A stretch of DNA of 64,000 bases from Arcobacter caeni. Its GTDB lineage: Bacteria; Campylobacterota; Campylobacteria; Campylobacterales; Arcobacteraceae. Position 1 is the first letter of the stretch. The number at the start of each line of letters is the position of its first letter. A program made the position numbers and the translations under genes. The notes beneath the pieces are model-generated. The model saw only the letters and a list, made by a program, of their open reading frames with translations, was not told the DNA's origin and made no database searches. This document shows, one piece after another, positions 18,088-25,685 of this stretch. The stretch is from assembly GCF_003063245.1 (NCBI RefSeq), contig NZ_MUXE01000005.1, positions 62,001 through 126,000 on the forward strand, in the 5' to 3' direction.

Positions 18088-19426
18088 TATTTGCTCTTTT
18101 GAACTCTTCGATAGCTCTTTTTCTTGAAAACTCTATTGAAACTATTTGTTTTAGATAATCTAAAAACAGATTTGATTGAACACCATTTTCTTTATGAATA
18201 AGTTTTACATTTACATCTTTTAGTTCAGGAATTACTGATTTTATAAAAATAGCCTCTTTATCAAATTTCGCAGATTGTAAATATGGATTAAATATCCTAA
18301 AATATGGAACTGAATCAGCACCTGTACTAGAAGCCCATTGCCAAGAACCTATATTTGAACTTGCTTCATAATCAAGCAATTTACTAGCAAAATATCTTTC
18401 TCCTTTTTTCCAATCTATAAGCAAATTTTTTGTTAAATATGAAGAAACTATCATTCTTAAACGATTGTGCATAGTTCCTGTTAGATTAAAATATCGCATA
18501 GCAGCATCGATTATTGGAAGACCTGTGTTTCCCTCACACCATTTTTGAAAATCTGTTTCATTTTCATTCCAGTTTACTTTTATTTTATTTAAATTTTCAA
18601 CTTCGCTTTTTGGAAAATGAAACAAAATATAGTTGTAAAATTCTCTCCAAAAAAGCTCTCTAATAAAAAAATCTTTATTTTCAGTTCGGGCTTTTAATTC
18701 TTTGATTTTATTAAAAACTTGTCGCGGAGAAATTAGTCCAAATCGTAAATGAACAGCTAAATTTGAAGTTGCATTTTTATCAAAAAAATCCCTATCAATT
18801 TTATAATTATCTATTTTTTGTCCAAAATCTTCTAGTAATTTATCTGCACTTTTTTCTAAAAAATCTGGCAAATTTTGTTTTATAAAACCCATAGATTCAA
18901 GTATTGGAATAGTCTCATAATCAAAAGGAATTAATTTTAAATTTTGATTTGTTTTAAACTCTTCAAGTCTATAAGAATTCCAAATAAATTCTAAGTTATT
19001 ATAATATGGAGTAAAAACTTTATAAGGTGTTTTATCGGCTTTTAGACAATCATTTGGATGGGTTATAAATGAATCAGTAAAGGTTTGTATTGGAATGATT
19101 TTAGCTATTTCTTCATCTCTTTTTTTTGCATACTCATCAAAATCAACTGAACACAAAATATTTTCAAAACCATCATCTTTAAACTTTGAAAATACCTCTT
19201 TAGGAGTTGAATAAAATATGGCTAAATCTAGCCCTATTTCTTTCAACTGTTTTTTTAAGTTTAAAACACTTTTATATATAAATGTTACTCTTTTATCATC
19301 ATTTGAAAGTAGATTTAAAATATTTTTATCAAATATAAAAATAGGCAATACTTCATCTTTTGCAAAACTAAGAATTGCACTATCTGTAATCCTTAAATCT
19401 CTTCTAAACCACAATATTTGTTTCAT
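18074..19426 (-). CDS. phrB: Deoxyribodipyrimidine photolyase
   Basis: A 450-residue photolyase/cryptochrome protein that uses blue light and reduced FAD to split cyclobutane pyrimidine dimers in DNA. The N-terminal antenna domain starts with ILWFRRDLRITDSAI. The C-terminal FAD domain has REFYNYILFHFP, LPIIDAAMRYFNLTGTMHNRLRM, and the strongly conserved WQWASSTGADSVPYFRIFNP. These features and the length point to a class I CPD photolyase. It shares its start with the stop of the DUF523/DUF1722 gene and overlaps the CrtI-like gene downstream. Confidence 0.93.
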   Translation of the reverse strand: MKQILWFRRDLRITDSAILSFAKDEVLPIFIFDKNILNLLSNDDKRVTFIYKSVLNLKKQLKEIGLDLAIFYSTPKEVFSKFKDDGFENILCSVDFDEYAKKRDEEIAKIIPIQTFTDSFITHPNDCLKADKTPYKVFTPYYNNLEFIWNSYRLEEFKTNQNLKLIPFDYETIPILESMGFIKQNLPDFLEKSADKLLEDFGQKIDNYKIDRDFFDKNATSNLAVHLRFGLISPRQVFNKIKELKARTENKDFFIRELFWREFYNYILFHFPKSEVENLNKIKVNWNENETDFQKWCEGNTGLPIIDAAMRYFNLTGTMHNRLRMIVSSYLTKNLLIDWKKGERYFASKLLDYEASSNIGSWQWASSTGADSVPYFRIFNPYLQSAKFDKEAIFIKSVIPELKDVNVKLIHKENGVQSNLFLDYLKQIVSIEFSRKRAIEEFKRANNEKS

Positions 19427-20382
19427 TATTTATAAGCCTTAATATCACTTCTTAAAGATAACTCTTTTGGATATGGATTTAAAAATTTTTGCACTTTTAA
19501 ATACTGTACATCAAATCTTTTTACATATAAATTTATTATTTTCATTACAGCAATTAAAGGAATAATTTTTTCTTTGTATTCATTTAGTGCTTGTAAAATC
19601 TCTTCTTTTTCTTCTTTTGTTATTAGTTTTTTAAAATATCCAAACATGTGAAGTAAAACATTGTAAGTTTTATTTACATTTCCTTTAAGACTTATTGCTT
19701 TTAAAAACTCATTTTTGTATTCAAGTAAAATTTCATCTAATTGTTTTTTTTCTTTGTTTGCAACGATTCTACCAAGTGTTATATATGATTTTTGAGCTTT
19801 TGAATAAATAAGATATTTGTAAGATGTGTGAAAAATCACAAGGTCATTAAAACTTGGATTTGATTTTAAAAACTCATGTAAATCAGCATATGCAAAAATT
19901 TGCATCAAAAAATTTTCCCTAAGCCATGGGTCGATTAATCTACCCTCTTCTTCAAGAGGTAAATATGGATATTTTTCTTTGATTTGTTGTGCAAAAATTC
20001 CAACACCATTTTTAATACTTGGTGCATTAAAAGGTTTATAGACTTTTACTCGCTCCATTCCACAAGTTGGTGATGAAGATTTTAAAATAAAACCACATAA
20101 ATCATCATTTTCAATTCTATTTGCACAATCTATTGATACATTTAAAAGCTCAGATGTCACATCTTTTGGAGTTTTTGTAGAAGTTACAATTCGCAAGTTT
20201 CCATCTTCATTTAATGTTTGTCTAATTGCAACTCTAGGACTTCCCCAAATTATAGTTTCAGGACAATATGCAGATGTTTCAAAATATTTAGCCAAAACAT
20301 CAACGATAAACTTATCACTTGCACCAACACCATCATAACGGCATTGTGTACCAATTAAACAAGCTGAAACTCCTAATTTCAT
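19426..20382 (-). CDS. DUF523-DUF1722 fusion protein (YbgA-like)
   Basis: A 318-residue fusion. Residues 1-150 are DUF523 (GVSACLIGTQCRYDG start, SPTCGMERVKVY with cysteines that may bind metal or a thiol ligand). Residues about 190-305 are DUF1722 (YbgA), with FHTSYKYLIYSKAQKSY. In Escherichia coli ybgA precedes phr, and the same coupling is seen here: the stop overlaps the phrB start. A role in photolyase cofactor supply or light response is suggested by that recurrent linkage but unproven. An AAAGGA ribosome site precedes the ATG. Confidence 0.88.
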   Translation of the reverse strand: MKLGVSACLIGTQCRYDGVGASDKFIVDVLAKYFETSAYCPETIIWGSPRVAIRQTLNEDGNLRIVTSTKTPKDVTSELLNVSIDCANRIENDDLCGFILKSSSPTCGMERVKVYKPFNAPSIKNGVGIFAQQIKEKYPYLPLEEEGRLIDPWLRENFLMQIFAYADLHEFLKSNPSFNDLVIFHTSYKYLIYSKAQKSYITLGRIVANKEKKQLDEILLEYKNEFLKAISLKGNVNKTYNVLLHMFGYFKKLITKEEKEEILQALNEYKEKIIPLIAVMKIINLYVKRFDVQYLKVQKFLNPYPKELSLRSDIKAYK

Positions 20383-20447
20383 AAGAAATCCTTTTTTCTT
20401 TTATTTTATACTAAAAAAAGGTCTTCTTGTAGGTAAATATCTACTGT

Positions 20448-20963
20448 TTATAGTTTTATATTCATTCTTTTTAAAATTTCATAGGTTTTAGTCACATCAT
20501 AAGTTGCGCTATGGTATTTGTCCCCATCAAATTCAATTCCATAATATAAACAAGTTTCGTCTAGTTTTGGGTTTTTTAATCTTCCACTTTTTCCATAGGC
20601 TTTTACAATCTCTTTATTTTCTTTCATGGTGCAAATATGCTTTTTAAAATTAACTTTTCTATCTATGTGTCGCAATTCAAAAGTGATGTTGTGGGCAACC
20701 AAAGTATCAGAATTTGAGCAAAACTCTAAAAAATCTTCATCTTCTGTGAAATATGAACAATATGACTTATCTTTTCTGTAATTTAGTATCAACTCAGGTG
20801 TTAATCTATGAACTGCAAATGAAAAATAATTAACTGGATACCTTGATAAATAATATCTATGAAATTTATCTAAAATCTTAAAATCTTTGTCAATCCGTAC
20901 AGCCGCTACTTCTATTACATCACCAATGTTACTGCTATTTGTTTCAAAATCTATTATTATCAC
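20448..20963 (-). CDS. DnaQ-like 3'-5' exonuclease
   Basis: A 171-residue single-domain DEDDh exonuclease. The Exo I motif is IIIDFETNS (Asp5, Glu7), Exo II is LVAHNITFELRHID, and Exo III is HSATYDVTKTYEIL with both the His and the Asp. The start codon is GTG at 20963 with an AGAG-type ribosome site. It may act in DNA proofreading, repair or RNA trimming; it stands alone between the photolyase operon and the divergent flagellin gene. Confidence 0.85.
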   Translation of the reverse strand: MIIIDFETNSSNIGDVIEVAAVRIDKDFKILDKFHRYYLSRYPVNYFSFAVHRLTPELILNYRKDKSYCSYFTEDEDFLEFCSNSDTLVAHNITFELRHIDRKVNFKKHICTMKENKEIVKAYGKSGRLKNPKLDETCLYYGIEFDGDKYHSATYDVTKTYEILKRMNIKL

Positions 20964-21089
20964 TATTTTCTCTTTTTTGATTGTTTTTATAAAAATAATT
21001 TTTCTAACTTTGTTCTTATTATATCAAAACTTAATAATAAATTAATCTTAAAAGGAATAAAATTTATTAAATGATAAAAGGAGTATATT

Positions 21090-21917
21090 ATGCAAATAAG
21101 TTCAAACTCTACGATAAACCCGAATGTTTATGCAAGTGCCAATCAATCACTAGCGAGAATTGCTACAGGAATTGAATTAAACCAATCTAGTGATAATGCT
21201 TCTAGCTTATCAATAGCAAATAGTTTATTAACTCAATCAAATGGTTATTCAAAAGCTATTGAAAATACAAATTCAGCAATTGCATCAAGTCAAATAGCCT
21301 CAGGTGCAACAAACGAACAATCAAAAATTTTAGATAATGTAAAAGAAAAACTTCTTCAAGCTTCAACTGACACTACAAGTAAAGAAGGAAGAGATGCTAT
21401 TTTAAAAGAGATAAAATCACAACTTGATCAATTTGATAAAATTGCAAGTGGTACAAACTATAATGGTCAAACTTTACTTCAAAAAAGTGCAACAAATAAT
21501 TCAGCTTCAGATTCACAACAATATCAATCAGGATTAAAAGGAAATAATATAATTGAATCCTCAGGTGTTCAATCTAATACTTCAGGGCTTGGATTAACTA
21601 ATCTTGTAAATCAAGATTCAGCAACTTTTACAGCAACAGATGCAAGAAGTTTTTTAGCAAATGTTGATAAAGCAATGAATGGATTAAATGATATAAGAAC
21701 TGATATTGGTGCTACTCAAAAGCAACTAGAAAGTGCAAATAGAAATCTTCTTACACAACAAACAAGTACTTTAAATGCAGCTTCATTATTTGATACAGAT
21801 TATGCAAAAGAATCTTCTAATTTTTCTAAGCAAAATATTTTAGCTCAAATAGGAGCTTATGGACAAGCTCAATCTTCAAATGTTAATCAACAAAATGTAT
21901 TAAGACTTCTTAGCTAA
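21090..21917 (+). CDS. Short flagellin
   Basis: A 275-residue flagellin, the filament subunit exported by the flagellar type III system. The N-terminal D0/D1 helices (SLARIATGIELNQSSDNASS, then GYSKAIENTNSAIASSQIASGA) and the C-terminal helices (LNDIRTDIGATQKQLESANR, SKQNILAQIGAYGQAQ, QQNVLRLLS) are present, with only a short variable region between them. The usual N-terminal RINSAxDD motif is diverged. AAAGGAG lies eight bases before the ATG. I see no convincing sigma-54 or sigma-28 promoter in the 126-base upstream gap. No other flagellar gene is nearby. Confidence 0.9.
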   Translation: MQISSNSTINPNVYASANQSLARIATGIELNQSSDNASSLSIANSLLTQSNGYSKAIENTNSAIASSQIASGATNEQSKILDNVKEKLLQASTDTTSKEGRDAILKEIKSQLDQFDKIASGTNYNGQTLLQKSATNNSASDSQQYQSGLKGNNIIESSGVQSNTSGLGLTNLVNQDSATFTATDARSFLANVDKAMNGLNDIRTDIGATQKQLESANRNLLTQQTSTLNAASLFDTDYAKESSNFSKQNILAQIGAYGQAQSSNVNQQNVLRLLS

Positions 21918-21922
21918 AAATG

Positions 21923-21959
21923 AAAAAAGGCTCAAATAAAACATTTGAGCCTTTTTTTT
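21923..21959. terminator. Strong bidirectional terminator after the flagellin gene
   Basis: AAAGGCTCAAA pairs with TTTGAGCCTTT around a 7-base loop and is followed by eight T on the plus strand, with a matching A-run on the other side. It terminates flagellin and touches the stop of the converging glycine-zipper gene. Confidence 0.9.
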
Positions 21960-22404
21960 ATCTTCTATATCCACGATGACCATAATAAGGTCTATCATAG
22001 TAAGGTCTTTCATAATAATATCTCGGTGGTGGTGGAAATCTATCATAATTTCGGTACACAACTGTAACTTGTGCTGGTGGTCTTCTATAATAGTCATCAT
22101 CATAATATCTATCAGTTCTTACATAAGTTGTTGTTCTTTCATAGTTATTATCCCTATAATCGTCTCTGTAAGAATTATCATAATTAGGATTTGAAGAATA
22201 AGATGGAGTTCTTGAATTATTTGCAATACTAGCACCTAATAATCCACCAGCAACTTTTGCTACATCTCGTCCATTACCTCTTCCAATTTGATTACCAATT
22301 GCAACACCAATTGTAGCTCCAACAAGAGTATCAAGTCCTATTGAATTATTATCTGCAAAAACTAAAGAACTTGTAATGAGAAACATTGATAATATTTTTT
22401 TCAT
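21958..22404 (-). CDS. Exported glycine-zipper protein with Tyr/Arg-rich tail
   Basis: A 148-residue exported protein: signal peptide at 1-17 (ILSMFLITSSLVFA), then a glycine-zipper segment LVGATIGVAIGNQIGRGNGR and AGGLLGASIANN (about 27-65) of the kind found in Rcp/17-kDa outer-membrane proteins. The C-terminal half is unusually rich in Tyr, Arg, Asp and Pro (RYYDDDYYRRPP, RPYYDRPYYGHRGYRR). There is no lipobox Cys. It is probably periplasmic or outer-membrane associated; function is unknown. Confidence 0.75.
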   Translation of the reverse strand: MKKILSMFLITSSLVFADNNSIGLDTLVGATIGVAIGNQIGRGNGRDVAKVAGGLLGASIANNSRTPSYSSNPNYDNSYRDDYRDNNYERTTTYVRTDRYYDDDYYRRPPAQVTVVYRNYDRFPPPPRYYYERPYYDRPYYGHRGYRR

Positions 22405-22475
22405 TTTATAACTCCTGTTATATTTATGATGAAAGTATAAATCCTGATTGTGAATGTATTGTGAAAATATTTAGC

Positions 22476-22823
22476 TTATTTTAGTTTATCAAAAACCTTA
22501 TATTCATCCCAATAAATATCCAATGCTTCCATTAATTTATCATCACTTAAATTTGTTTTCTTTTTTATACCAAATCTTGTAATAAAGGATTCTGACATAA
22601 TGGTTTTTTCTACTGATGGATTTTTCATATACTCAAACATTGCTTCTTTTACAGCTCTTTCACTACTATATTTTAATAAATATCTATAAAAATATTTATC
22701 AATTGCAACTGGTAATTTAGAATGACATCGTACACAATTTGTATCATAAATAGTATCATCAATTTTTGCTGCATTTAAAGATATAAATGTTGTTAAAAAA
22801 AATATTAATACAATTTTCACCAT
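22476..22823 (-). CDS. Small periplasmic monohaem cytochrome c-like protein
   Basis: A 115-residue exported protein with a signal peptide (1-18) and a single haem-binding CxxCH motif (CVRCH, about 32-36 in YDTNCVRCHSKLPVAID). The remainder is helical with several Met and aromatic residues that could supply the sixth ligand. It overlaps the histidine kinase gene by seven bases and is the last gene of the DUF1104/regulator/kinase unit. It may donate or accept electrons, or act as a redox or haem partner of the sensor. Confidence 0.72.
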   Translation of the reverse strand: MVKIVLIFFLTTFISLNAAKIDDTIYDTNCVRCHSKLPVAIDKYFYRYLLKYSSERAVKEAMFEYMKNPSVEKTIMSESFITRFGIKKKTNLSDDKLMEALDIYWDEYKVFDKLK

Positions 22824-24004
22824 GTTACTTCCACTGTTGTTCCTATATTAATTTGAGATTTAATATCAACTTTTAAATTATACTCTTTTGCAATTAAAGA
22901 GACTATATTTAAACCAATTCCAAATCCACCCACACTTTTATCAAATCTTGAATATCTTTCAAAAAGATTTTTAAGATTCTCTTTTGATATGCCTTTCCCA
23001 CTATCTTCAATACTTAAAATATTATGGTTTAACTTCACTTTTATAAAACCAGCGATTTTATTATATTTTATGGCATTTGATAAAATATTATCAATTAATT
23101 TAGTTATCTTTTTTATATCACAAACAATAAAAACATCATCTTTTATATTTAAATGAAAAGTTACTTTTTTTATAGTAGCTAAACTGTTAAAATAATCTAC
23201 TCTTTGCTTTAGCAAATTTGAAAGATTTATATCTTCATTTTTTGAAATAATTTGATTATTTAAAGTTACAAATGTTAAATCTTCATAAATATTTGAAATA
23301 GTTTTTGCACCTATTTCTATTCTATTTATTTTTTTCAATAATCTAGCATCTAAACTACTTTTATCAATCATTTCAATATTTGTAATAATTGCAGTTACAG
23401 GAGTATTTAATTCATGTGTTGTATCTTTTATAAATCTATCAAGTAAATGAAGAGCATCTCTCATTGGTTTTAAAACCTGTCTAAGTATAAAATATCCCAA
23501 AATCATCATAAAAGTAAATGCTAGTAAAAAAGATATTCCTATTTTATATCTAATTACTTCAAACCAAATTCCATCATCAGGAACTTCAACTATTATATAT
23601 TTACTTCCTAAATAGTAAGATTCAGGTTCTTTTATAAAATGTATTTGTTTATGATTTAAGTAAATAATATCATCTAAACTTACATCATTTGATTCTAATG
23701 TAGAAAAAATCTTTTTTTTATCACTATCAAAAATGGCAGAATTAAATCTTTCATCCCTTGGATAAATATTATTTTTATCTATATTAACATGTAAATCTTT
23801 TAGTCTAAATATCAAATCATTTGAATAGTTTTGTAATACTTGCCTCTTTTCTTGAAGCATTAAATCTTTTTGAAATTGATAATATAAATAAGAGACTACA
23901 CTTAAGATTACTAAGACCAGAAAAGAGTATAAAAAACTAAAACCTAAAAGTGTTCTAGTTTCACTTTTGGTTAAATCTATACCCGAGTTTTTTGAGACTA
24001 ACAA
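22817..24004 (-). CDS. Sensor histidine kinase (OmpR-class partner)
   Basis: A 395-residue membrane kinase. Two transmembrane helices (about 20-44 and 155-176) flank a periplasmic sensor of about 110 residues. The H-box TTHELNTPVTAIITNIEMI holds the phospho-accepting His, and the ATPase domain has DNILSNAIKYNK, IEDSGKGI and GGFGIGLNIV. The start is TTG at 24004 with AGGGAAAG seven bases upstream, placing the first 44 bases inside the response regulator gene. The two are certainly co-expressed. No sensor family is recognised. Confidence 0.9.
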   Translation of the reverse strand: MLVSKNSGIDLTKSETRTLLGFSFLYSFLVLVILSVVSYLYYQFQKDLMLQEKRQVLQNYSNDLIFRLKDLHVNIDKNNIYPRDERFNSAIFDSDKKKIFSTLESNDVSLDDIIYLNHKQIHFIKEPESYYLGSKYIIVEVPDDGIWFEVIRYKIGISFLLAFTFMMILGYFILRQVLKPMRDALHLLDRFIKDTTHELNTPVTAIITNIEMIDKSSLDARLLKKINRIEIGAKTISNIYEDLTFVTLNNQIISKNEDINLSNLLKQRVDYFNSLATIKKVTFHLNIKDDVFIVCDIKKITKLIDNILSNAIKYNKIAGFIKVKLNHNILSIEDSGKGISKENLKNLFERYSRFDKSVGGFGIGLNIVSLIAKEYNLKVDIKSQINIGTTVEVTW

Positions 24005-24629
24005 TTTTATCTTTCCCTAAAATCTTTCTAAGATTTTTTATATAAGTTCTTAAAGAGTTATCACTATACTCTTCGTCATAATCCCAAACATAATCATAAA
24101 TTCTATCATGAACTAAAAGTTCATTTGGATGCTGTAAAAAGAACTTTAGAAGTTTCAACTCTTTTAAATTAAGTTTTATCTCTTCATTGGCATCTTTTAA
24201 TTCACTTGAAATTGAATTAAAAGTTATAGTTTCAGTAATATTAACAATCTCACTTTTTTGCGAAAATTCTCTTTTTAATATTGTTTGAATACGAATTAAA
24301 AGTTCTTTTAATTCAAATGGTTTTCTAACATAATCATCACAACCACTTGAATATCCTTGTTCAAGAGAATCCACAGAATTTAAAGAAGTTATATAAATAG
24401 CGGGAGTATCATTTCCATCTTTTCTAATCTCTTTTAAGACTTGAAAACCATTTTTGATTGGTACATTTACATCAAGTAATAATAAATCAAAACGATTTTC
24501 ATAAATTGAACTTAAAGCTTCTTCTCCATCATAAACACAAATTACTTCAAAGCCTTTTTCTTCAAGATAATCACAAACTGTGTCACTTAAATTTATGTCA
24601 TCTTCTAATAATAATATTTTAGTTTTCAT
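23961..24629 (-). CDS. OmpR-family response regulator
   Basis: A 222-residue two-component regulator. The receiver has LLEDDINLSD at the N-terminus, the phospho-acceptor Asp in DLLLLDVNVPIKNGF (near 53) and a Lys in DDYVRKPFELKEL. The C-terminal winged helix ends YSDNSLRTYIKNLRKILGKDKIVSLKKLGYRF, the OmpR/PhoB DNA-recognition pattern. It overlaps the DUF1104-like gene by 11 bases upstream and its kinase by 44 bases downstream. Confidence 0.94.
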   Translation of the reverse strand: MKTKILLLEDDINLSDTVCDYLEEKGFEVICVYDGEEALSSIYENRFDLLLLDVNVPIKNGFQVLKEIRKDGNDTPAIYITSLNSVDSLEQGYSSGCDDYVRKPFELKELLIRIQTILKREFSQKSEIVNITETITFNSISSELKDANEEIKLNLKELKLLKFFLQHPNELLVHDRIYDYVWDYDEEYSDNSLRTYIKNLRKILGKDKIVSLKKLGYRFNQK

Positions 24630-24849
24630 TTTGTTTCAACTCTTGTATATTTTGTTCAAATTGAACTTTCTCATCTTGTGTCATAGTTGGAATTCGTAAA
24701 TTCAACTCTTTAATAAATTGAGCTTTATTTTCATCTTTTACATAACCAATAATTGCTATTAGCTCTTGAGTACTCATTTCTGAGTAATCTTCATGTTTTG
24801 CAAAAAGAAAAGTGAACAATAAAAGAAATATAATTGCGATTTTTTTCAT
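24619..24849 (-). CDS. Small exported DUF1104-like protein
   Basis: A 76-residue protein with a signal peptide (1-17, IAIIFLLLFTFLFA) and a short helical mature part (MSTQELIAIIGYVKDENKAQFIKELNLRIPTM written in two helices). This matches my memory of DUF1104 proteins of Helicobacter and Campylobacter, which are small and periplasmic. It leads the regulator/kinase/cytochrome unit, so it may be a periplasmic accessory of the sensor or its output. Function unknown. Confidence 0.65.
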   Translation of the reverse strand: MKKIAIIFLLLFTFLFAKHEDYSEMSTQELIAIIGYVKDENKAQFIKELNLRIPTMTQDEKVQFEQNIQELKQNEN

Positions 24850-25031
24850 TTTTTAAACTCTATTTTTTATTTTGATTGTAGCATATTAAATGTATAATAA
24901 TTGTAGATAGTGTGGTTCTAAGCTTCTGCAAATAATTTTTTTTTGAAATCTAATAAAAAAAAGAGTGCTTAATTATTAAAATAATGTTATTATAAAATCA
25001 TAAATAATAAATTTTGCTTCTAGGAATTTGT

Positions 25032-25685
25032 ATGAAAACATTAAAATCTTTAAACATTTGTTACAAAAAAAACCTTGCTGATGAATTCAATAATTATATC
25101 TCTTCTTTTACAAATAGTTTATTTGAATATGATCATCATGATGAATTAATTGAACTAATAAATACAAATGAAATTCATTTTGTAATTACAAAATATAATT
25201 TTGAACTTTTAAAAAAGATTAGAGTTTTGAATAAACAAATACAGATTATTGCTGTTTTAGACGAGGTAAATCATACTCATTTATTAGAAGGTTTAGAGCT
25301 TCAATATGTAAAATTTATTCAAAATTTAGATTGTATAAATGTATTAATTGATATTTTAAAAGATTGTGTAAAAACTCTTGATACAAATAAATCTAATGTT
25401 TTAAATTTAGAAAATGGTTTTATTTATGACAAATATAATAAATCTTTATTTAAAAATAATTCAATTGTTCCATTAACTAAAAAAGAGATTTTATTTTTTG
25501 ATTTCTTAATAAAAAATCATAATTGTTTTTTAAGTTATGAAGAGATAAATCAAAGTGTATGGAATGGAGTAATGACACAAGATTCATTAAGATCATTAGT
25601 TAAAGAATTAAGGAAAAAAGTATATAAAGAACTTATTAAAAATGTATCAGGTTCAGGATATAGAATAGATATTCAAGCTCAATAA
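25032..25685 (+). CDS. Atypical response-regulator-like winged-helix protein
   Basis: A protein of about 217 residues from the ATG at 25032, chosen because TAGGAA lies just before it (an earlier ATG at 25014 has none). The C-terminal ~95 residues are an OmpR/PhoB winged helix: PLTKKEILFFDFLIKNHN, then TQDSLRSLVKELRKKV and SGSGYRIDIQ. The N-terminal ~115 residues look like a receiver that has lost its acidic pocket: the strand that should end in the phospho-acceptor Asp reads HFVITKYN. It should bind DNA without phosphorylation. The stop overlaps the start of the ABC exporter gene (TAATG), so it probably controls that exporter. Confidence 0.8.
   Translation: MKTLKSLNICYKKNLADEFNNYISSFTNSLFEYDHHDELIELINTNEIHFVITKYNFELLKKIRVLNKQIQIIAVLDEVNHTHLLEGLELQYVKFIQNLDCINVLIDILKDCVKTLDTNKSNVLNLENGFIYDKYNKSLFKNNSIVPLTKKEILFFDFLIKNHNCFLSYEEINQSVWNGVMTQDSLRSLVKELRKKVYKELIKNVSGSGYRIDIQAQ

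Noticed and set aside
22815-24004. Possible pseudogene or frameshift because kinase and regulator overlap by 44 bases
   Set aside because: Both proteins have complete domains and the kinase has its own TTG start with a ribosome site, so the overlap is a normal coupling.
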